Below the pieces are notes generated by a model. It had not been told where the DNA came from. It worked only from the letters and a program-made list of their open reading frames with translations, and searched no databases. From Grifola frondosa (taxonomy: Eukaryota > Basidiomycota > Agaricomycetes > Polyporales > Grifolaceae): DNA of 64,000 nt. Below are positions 57,123-64,000 of the stretch, in pieces. Each line of letters starts with the position of its first letter. The stretch's first letter is position 1. The DNA is taken from the NCBI GenBank assembly GCA_001683735.1, contig LUGG01000007.1, forward strand, positions 868,001-932,000. The letters run 5' to 3'. A program made the translations under genes and the position numbers.

Positions 57123-58409
57123 AGCCCCATAGGCAGATTAGCTCGCTGAAAGAGCCTCTAGAACTAAGAAGAAATCGTTCCAAGCGATCACCTTTAGCTG
57201 ATGTTCTGCAACTTGGTCTAAATAAATCTGAAAGTTTTATCTCGACGCGCGATAGAGCGTAGGGATATGCATGTTCGACTCATACCTGGTCTTTCAGGTT
57301 CTAACCGAGGCGTTCGCTTACTTACTTCATGTGGTTATCTGCAACCAAGGTTTCAGTGTGACCGATCGATGCTGTGACATTTACGCCGTCACAAAACTAT
57401 CATGGGTTCAAGTTCAGCTTACGACCTTTTTCTTAACTTTCTGACAACTGGCCTCGACTTATATTCTCCGCGACCCGCAGATGCAAGGTAGTGGATGATT
57501 ATTTTGTCTAATGGACAAAGATTACAATACGGTATTTTGATGGCTCTTTTTCTTGGACCAGATCTGCATTTAAATATCATTGATTCAGACTTCAAGCCAA
57601 GGCCTGAGCGCGTGTCACACCGTCTTGAGTCCGAATCGAATCAACCCTCGGGCTGCCGTATTATTTATGACGATGGTACCGAATATGAACGCTGTTCAAA
57701 GCCTTTGACCTATTCATGATGCGTTGATATCCCTGACAAGCGCTAAGACTTTGACAGACGGGCCATAATTGGCCCAATAACCCCTACATTGTATGCGTTG
57801 CACCCGGGATTGCGTCAAGTATAGAATTATGTCTCCTTATGTTCCCTAGCGAACCTCTTAAGGCGGTATCGATCCAGACTTTTCGAGGAAGGTCATGAGG
57901 CCAACTTGAGACCTCCATTATCTCAGAATCAAGCGATATATAATCCATCCTCGATAACCACGCTACCCTCTTCTTGGTGACGGGCCAAAGTTAAGCCTTG
58001 CTTACAACTTTTTAGATTTGGATGTATTGCCGCACGCCCTGCAACTGTGGCTCAACGAAGGTATTTGCGGACCATGCACGGTCTCTTGAAGCTGCGCCAC
58101 ATGTTACTGTCAGCGGCTGATCTGCGGACGTGTTAATATGTCAGCACCACATCCACAGCTGGAAGTATGTTATCTGTGTGGTTCTTGAGCTTCTAGTTTT
58201 GATCTTTAGGTTGCCTGAATCAGTATGGGTGTGTTGATTCATTTCACTAATCATTGTCAGCGATAAAATGATGCTGCTGACCATCCGTACAGCTCTTCTC
58301 GGGATCCTCAGATGATTCTAGTAGGTGCGCGTGCGCTAGATCGCGCGGGTATAAGAACACATGATCCTAGAATGTAGCAAATTGCCTCCACACGTTCGAA
58401 CGCTCAATC
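57123..58409. other. Intergenic region of about 1.3 kb (divergent)
   Basis: No supported gene. The frame at 57495-57719 has no domain and no splice context. The region serves as upstream DNA of both UCH37 and the FAD monooxygenase. Confidence 0.4.
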
Positions 58410-60186
58410 ATGAACGACAACAAGCTGCGAGTTGCAGTGATGTGAGTGAGATTTGCTCAAAGTTTATTATAACTCACTTCGACTCAAATAGTGGAGCCGG
58501 TATTGGGGGACTCATGTTTGCACTTTCCCTCCATAAGACTGGCGCAAATATCGAAGTCGATATCTATGAATCGGCCACGAAGTTCACGGAAATAGGAGCT
58601 GGAATCGGGATCTGGCCGCGAGCATGGGAGATCGTCAAGTCTCTTGGCCTGGAAGACGACTTGCTTCCTATTGCTGGCAATGATGGGACGCAGCACTGTG
58701 TGTTTTCTTAATTTTTGACGTGGAGTACGGCTGAAGACAATTTCTAGCTAGTAGCTTCATCTATCGCAAGTCCGACCAGCATGAGGGATTCACCTGGTAT
58801 GAGGCTGCTTCAGATTGTGCGTTAATTTTCTCTGTATATCGCGCAAAGTTTCCGATCACGCTTTGCAGTCAGCGTCCTGACATTCCATAGAGCAGAACTC
58901 CAGGAAGCGCTAGTTAGACATCTTCCGCCGTCTTACAGCGTTCATTTTCATAAGAGGCTAAGCGAGTATGTGGAACCAGGGTCAGGTCCTATCTTTCTCA
59001 AATTCCAAGACGGCACTACTGCGACTTGTGATATCCTTATTGGCTGCGACGGCATCAAGTCTAATGTCCGGGCCGCTATGTATCGCTCATTTGTGGCGGA
59101 GGCAGAACAAGCTGGAGATGATTACGAAGCAGCGGCACTCAGAGCTTACATTGATCCCACCTGGTCAGGCACTATTGCCTATAGAGGTTTGATACCCACA
59201 GAGGTACTAAAGTCAGTGCAAAAGGATCATAGGGCAATCCACACACCGACGATGGTAAGCATCTTTGTAGTAATCGATGAACTTCTCTTCTAATCCGAAT
59301 ATCTTTATTCAATCAGTACCTTGGTAAATACAAGGTTCGACTTCATGTTTACACATGCTTCGCTGTTACTAATATGACCACAGCATCTGGTTGTCTATCC
59401 AGTTTCCCGAGGCCACGAAATCAATGTGGTTGTGTGTGTCTCGAAGCCGGAGCTCGAAGGAACAATTTATGAAGGTCCATGGGTCTCTCGTGCAACACCG
59501 GACGAAGTTCTTCAAGAATTTGCTGAATGGGAGCCCGAGGTCAAGACTTTACTCTCTGTACGACATGAGCACTTACTTCGATGTTATTTCGGCACATCAC
59601 TGACACGACCACGCACTAGTGTTTCAATCACCCTTTCCTTTGGGCAATCAATGTGGTGGCTTCTTTGCCGACGTACGTCAGCGGTCGGGTGGCCATACTC
59701 GGTGATGCGGTTCGTGTCACTCCAGATTCAAGCTTAATGTTTTCTTACACTGGGAAATATCTTGAAGGCACACGCAATGGCTCCTCACCTGGGCTCTGGA
59801 GCCGGTCAGGCTATCGAGGTAGGTACCTAAAATCCTCGACTCCAATCGTCAACGTGCTAAGATATCGGTTGTAGGACGGCCACATCCTTGCCGCTCTTCT
59901 TGCGCATTCGGCAATGACAGTCGAAGCGCTTCCACTTGCTCTGAAGGTGTATGACGAAGTCCGCCGTCCGTTCTCCCAGAAGGTTCAGCAAGGTTCGAGA
60001 GAAGCTGGCATGCTTTACGAATTCATCAGCATCAGTGATGATGTCGGAAATGAAAGCAATGCTCTCTCGGAGCTGGATTTCGGTGGTGCGCTCCAACGGT
60101 TGTTTGGTTGGACGATAACGGGCTCTGCCACGGGAGATCATCAGCGGGCTTTGCAGATGATCGAGGAATGCATCCGTCAGGTCTGA
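58410..60186 (+). CDS. FAD-dependent monooxygenase (salicylate-hydroxylase-like)
   Basis: Cytosolic group A flavoprotein hydroxylase using NAD(P)H. Start MNDNKLRVAVI at 58410, spliced to GAGIGGLMFALSL (dinucleotide-binding GxGxxG). Then IYESATKFTEIGAGI; ILIGCDGIKSNVR (DG motif); LWAINVVASLP and RVAILGDA / AHAMAPHLGSGAGQAIEDG (GD motif plus ribityl-binding segment). Ends MIEECIRQV at 60186. About eight exons; all splice phases agree. Substrate is probably an aromatic acid or phenol, as for the family; the specific one cannot be told. The P450 lies 4 kb away, but UCH37 is between them, so this does not make a metabolic cluster. Confidence 0.9.
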
Positions 60187-60501
60187 ATTAGCTCTTGCAC
60201 AGTGATTTGATATGTTTTCTCCATCGCGAACTCTTCCACTGCGTATTGCTCCAATAGCAGGATCTGCAGTACTAAATAATGTGTTGCAAACCAACGTTCT
60301 ACGCCAAGCTGTCTTTATTATCCTAGCATAGTTTTGTTTGCGGTAGCGCGAGCCATGTGCGTCATACGAACAGATATATAGATGTGTTTATAACTAGCAG
60401 AGACTGTACATAGAATGACGCACAACGAAGTTTTCGGATGTTTCCCAGATAGTCATATAGAGCAATAGAGTAGAACATCGCGCCGGCGTTCCTTCGTCCA
60501 C

Positions 60502-62205
60502 CTACTGCGCCTCCGCTACAAGCGTCGCGTTGTCCATCAGAATCTTATTCAACCCCTCTCTGTGCACACAATTCTCAAAAGTGAAGCTCTTCGCAAGTTC
60601 GTCCAGCTCCGCGTCCTCTTTCCCGCGGAAGTGCTCCGCCCACTCCTTCACAAGAAATTCGCTCACGAGGATGTTGCGCGCGAGGCGCCCGACGCGGTCG
60701 GATAGCTTCCACACGGGTGCGGGGTACAGCTGCCTGTTCTCCGGAGCCACCTCGCGCTCGATGAGATCGATGAGTGGTTGGTAGATGGAGCGGACGTGCG
60801 AGTCGTCTGCGCCCCACGCGTCGACCGCCAGGCGCTGCTTCTTGGCGAGGAATGCAGAGAAGAGCGTCATGTAGGGCGTGCTGCGTGCGACGTGCACCAT
60901 GCCCTGGAAGCCGATGTCCTTGTACAGCCAGATCGACCAGCTCAAACGGTCCTGCGGGGGCCACACGCGTCAGTTCGCTCAGCAGTCAGTGTGGGGCTGC
61001 GCATGCGTACCTTGTTGTAGATGTCCAGCTGGTCTTTGAGCACTTGGTACCGCTCCGTGTTGACCGCGGCAGTCTTTTCGCCGTCGTACTCCGTCCGCGC
61101 GTACACGGGGCCCCACTCGCCATTCCACACACAAAGTCCTCGTTCGTCCATCCACGCGCGCTTCTTCTCGTAGCTGCGCCGCAGGCGGCGGCGTTGCACG
61201 TCGCTGCTCACATACGCTTCTGGGGAACTCGGGAATCCGAATATGGAATAGTCATGGATGGAATACGCGACGTTCTCCCACTTCTTGTGCGCATCGCCGA
61301 AGTGCGAGAAGTCGGACGCGAACGTGTTCCCATCAAGGAAGAGCGCGTGGTGGGGGTCAGCGGCGCGGATGGCCGCGTACACGCGGTCGTAAAACGCGAT
61401 GAGACGCGTGTGGCGCGCGTCGGTGGGCTCATTGAGCGGGTTATAGCCCGCGATCCACGTGTTTCCAGCGTAGTGCTCAGCGAGCGCGCCCCAGAGCCAC
61501 ACGGCGCGGTCCTGGAAGTCCTTGTGGGCCCAGAAGTTGGCAAGGTGTGTGCCCGCATCCGAGTGCCAGTCCGTGTTCTGCCCACCCGGAGCGGTGTGCA
61601 GGTCGAGGATGGTGTAGATGCCGTGTGCGGCGCAGAGGTCGATGACGCGGTCGAGATGCTTGAAGCCCTCGGGTTTAAGGACACGCGGATTCATGTCGTC
61701 TAGGACGGGGATGCCAGATGGGATGAGTGGTCAGGGGTGCGAGTTTCCGCACGTACCTTCGAAGTGTCTGTAGTTGAATGGGATGCGGATGCAGTTGAGG
61801 CCGAGACTCTTGAAGAATTTCGCATCGGTGTCCGTGAAAAAATATTCCAGGAACTGGATAACTGCTTGTACAATTGTGTGGTGATGTTTTTTAAGGAGGC
61901 ACGCACTTTGTCGAAGAAGAACTCTGATTTTTCCTTTCCGACGACGTCTGTTAATGCTTCGCGGATCTGAAACTCGCAACCGGGATATCCTACGTAGCTG
62001 AATCAGAAGCTGTAATATAGGTTGTACGATGCCATACCACTAATAAAGTTCTCCATGCTAGACGTTTATCAAAAATCAACTAACTGTTTCGAAGTGGTGA
62101 AAGTAGAACATACTTCATCCATCCGCCGAGCCCCGCACCGCGCAGGATGATTTCCTTGCCATTCTGATCAACGATCTTGGTGCCAGAGACCCTCAAGTAG
62201 GCCAT
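60502..62205 (-). CDS. Glycoside hydrolase family 5 enzyme, copy 1
   Basis: Retaining beta-glycosidase with a TIM barrel. Start MAYLRVSGTKIVDQNGKEII at 62205. No signal peptide is visible. Exon order: LRGAGLGGWM / a 20-base micro-exon (MENFIS, 62038-62057) / GYPGCEFQIREAL / LEYFFTDTDAKFFKSLGLNC / DLHTAPGGQN, then the acid/base Glu in YNPLNEPTD and the nucleophile Glu in WNGEWGPVYA. The final exon is DRLSWSIWLYKDIGFQGM to VHREGLNKILMDNA. About 480-500 residues. The start is close to the sequence of eukaryotic GH5 enzymes of the glucan/glycoceramide-acting type; the subfamily is not certain, and absence of a signal peptide suggests an intracellular substrate. Copy 2 is head to head. Confidence 0.92.
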
Positions 62206-62576
62206 GATAGCGATGGAGATGTGAAGTAGCAGTGGACGAGAGACAGTCTTATACCCGGATCATGGGCTCGCTCCTCGACGGCCCGTGCTACCGACATTTT
62301 GCCGGCTGTGCTCGAGGGCATCTGCTATCTTTGAATGGGAGCGTCGAACGAGTGGCCTGCTATATATGAGCACGCACCTGCCTACTGCGGTAAGTCATGA
62401 AATTCTAGCCGACAATTTCCCGTGCATCCTCCATCTTTATCTTCGGTGCTTTACACACATGATCACGCTGATTATTGAGGCGAGGATATTTCAAGAGGCT
62501 GCGGCGTCCGAATTCCCTAGAGCTGTGGGTGCAACAAGCGTGCTCGCCCGCCTCAAGCAGGGCACAATGTCTAGCT
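62206..62576. promoter_or_regulatory. Shared bidirectional promoter of two GH5 genes
   Basis: Only 371 bases separate the two start codons. A TATAAG on the minus strand near 62250 lies about 45 bases upstream of copy 1, and TATATAT at 62361-62367 lies about 215 bases upstream of copy 2. Confidence 0.55.
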
Positions 62577-64000
62577 TCCTCAGGATTGAAGGCACTAAGA
62601 TCGTCAATGGCGATGGGGAGGAAGTCATCCTTAGAGGAGCTGGATTGGGCGGCTGGATGACGTGAGCGCAGATGTTATCAAGCAGTTAAATTCGACTAAA
62701 CGATGCGTTCAGGATGGAAAATTTCATCACAGGTCTGCCGATCCTCCATACCATGCCTCACAAGTCTCACACAACATCCAGGATTCCCTGGGTGCGAGTT
62801 TCAGATCCGCGAAGCGCTAGTAGACGTCCTCGGCAAGGAAAAATCAGAATTCTTCTTTGACAAGGTACGCAGGCCCACGCGCCATAGACTCGCTGCACCG
62901 ACAGTGACCGCACGGCGACCGCGCTCCAGTTCCTCGAGCACTTCTTTGCCGAAGACGATGCCGCCTTCTTCAAATCCCTCGGCCTCAACTGCATCCGCAT
63001 CGCGATCAACTACCGCCACTTCGAGGATGACATGCACCCACGCGTCCTCCGCCCCGGCTGCTTCACCCACCTCGACCGCGCCGTCGCTGCGTGTGCCAAA
63101 CATGGCATCTACACCGTGCTCGATATGCACACCGCGCCTGGTGGACAGAATGGCGGCTGGCACTGTGACGCGGGCACGCACATCGCGGGTTTCTGGATAC
63201 ACAAAGACTTCCAGGATAGGCTCGTCTGGCTCTGGATGGAGATCGCGCAGCACTATAAGGACGAGAGGGTGAGCCGCACGCGATCCCCATGCACGCTGAC
63301 ATGGTTATTCATGCGATGCAGTGGATCGCAGGGTACAACGTGCTGAACGAGCCCGCCGACCCGCACCACACCGGGCTCGTCGCATTCTACGACCGCGCGC
63401 ACGCCGCAATCCGCTCTGCGGACCAGCACCACGCGCTATTCCTCGATGGGAACACGTACGCGACGGACTTCGCTGCCTTCCCCGCCGACGCGCACACAAG
63501 ATGGCCAAATGCCGCATACGCCATCCACGACTACTCCTTGTACGGCTTCCCGAGCGCCCCCGAGCCGTATGCGCGTACGGAAGAGCAGCGCCGCCGCATG
63601 CGCCGGAGCTACGAGCGGAAGCGCGCATGGATGGACGCCCGCGGCTTGTGCGTGTGGAATGGCGAATGGGGTCCCGTGTATGCACGACGCGAGTACGACG
63701 GGGAGGACACAGATGCCATCAATGAGCGAAGATATAATGTGCTCAGCGACCAGCTGGACCTGTACCACAAGGCAAGCTCGCCTACTTTAGTAAGAATGTG
63801 GGACTCACCGTGGTGCAGGACAGGCTAAGCTGGTCGATCTGGCTGTACAAAGACATTGGCTTCCAGGGAATGGTGCACGTCGCTCCCGCGACGCCGTACA
63901 TGGCCCTCTTCAAGGACTTCCTCGCCAAGAAGCACCGCCTCGCCGCGGACGCGTGGGGCGCGGACGACACATACGTGCGCGACGTTTACGAGCCGCTCGT
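62577..64000 (+). CDS. Glycoside hydrolase family 5 enzyme, copy 2 (3' part outside window)
   Basis: Paralog of copy 1, transcribed away from it. Start MSSFLRIEGTKIVNGDGEEV at 62577. It has the same intron layout, including a 20-base micro-exon (62713-62732) that encodes the ENFIT segment and then FPGCEFQIREALVDVLG. Barrel: LEHFFAEDDAAFFKSLGLNC, DMHTAPGGQN, acid/base in YNVLNEPAD, nucleophile in WNGEWGPVYA. The last exon in the window reads DRLSWSIWLYKDIGFQGM and DYVRDVYEPL-like sequence at the window edge. Missing: the last 90 or so residues. The catalytic residues match copy 1. Confidence 0.9.

Noticed and set aside
60774..61703. 309-codon plus-strand ORF
   Set aside because: Antisense of the GH5 copy 1 barrel, which has catalytic NEP and GEWGP motifs.
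1..64000. CRISPR arrays, insertion sequences, prophage or bacterial operons
   Set aside because: No spaced identical repeats, no transposase-like frames, no operon structure; all genes are intron-rich and fungal in character.

Overview
The window is nuclear DNA of a filamentous basidiomycete, most likely a wood- or litter-decaying member of the Agaricomycetes. This rests on dense short introns (about 50-60 nt, GT-AG), an AA9 cellulose-active monooxygenase, a family of lineage-type F-box proteins, a peptidyl-Lys-type M35 protease, and a mix of housekeeping and secreted-enzyme genes. I saw no prokaryotic signals, transposon ORFs or CRISPR arrays. Gene models were built by hand: ORF fragments were joined at plausible splice sites and compared with remembered family motifs, so exon edges are approximate unless stated.

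Layout. 0-18 kb: the Ser/Thr-rich 3' end of an unknown gene, then three paralogous F-box genes (A on minus, B and C on plus). Between A and B lie an AA9 LPMO, a ZIP metal transporter with a very His-rich loop, and a delta-12-type fatty-acid desaturase. 18-28 kb: the mRNA 3'-processing factor CFIm25 (NUDT21), then a large RhoGEF (DH-PH) flanked by two paralogous alpha/beta-hydrolases that point toward each other. 29-35 kb: the heme-binding P450 helper Dap1, a secreted BNR-type protein and an M35 protease. 35-44.5 kb: a SulP-STAS-cNMP-binding transporter, the replication factor Sld5, NC2-alpha, an intron-containing tRNA-Gly(TCC) and a Cys-rich orphan. 45-50.4 kb: two unknown proteins with repeats. 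51-52.3 kb: a decayed MSH4 copy. 52.4-64 kb: a cytochrome P450, the deubiquitinase UCH37, an FAD monooxygenase, and a head-to-head pair of GH5 glycosidases, the second leaving the window.

How the genes fit together. There is no obvious biosynthetic cluster. The enzymes suggest an extracellular degradative lifestyle (AA9, GH5, M35, BNR protein). Dap1 and the P450 could be functionally linked, but they lie 23 kb apart. Local duplication is the main shaping force: three F-box genes, two hydrolases and two GH5 genes.

A striking technical or biological feature is that several otherwise well-conserved genes (ZIP, CFIm25, hydrolase copy 2, BNR protein, NC2-alpha, Cys-rich orphan, DGGY-repeat protein) can only be read through by allowing single-base insertions or deletions, often in short homopolymers. 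Other genes (RhoGEF, F-box genes, AA9, desaturase, P450, UCH37, Sld5, GH5) read cleanly. The simplest explanation is residual indel error in the assembly, but real gene decay cannot be excluded, and one locus (MSH4) is clearly a true remnant.
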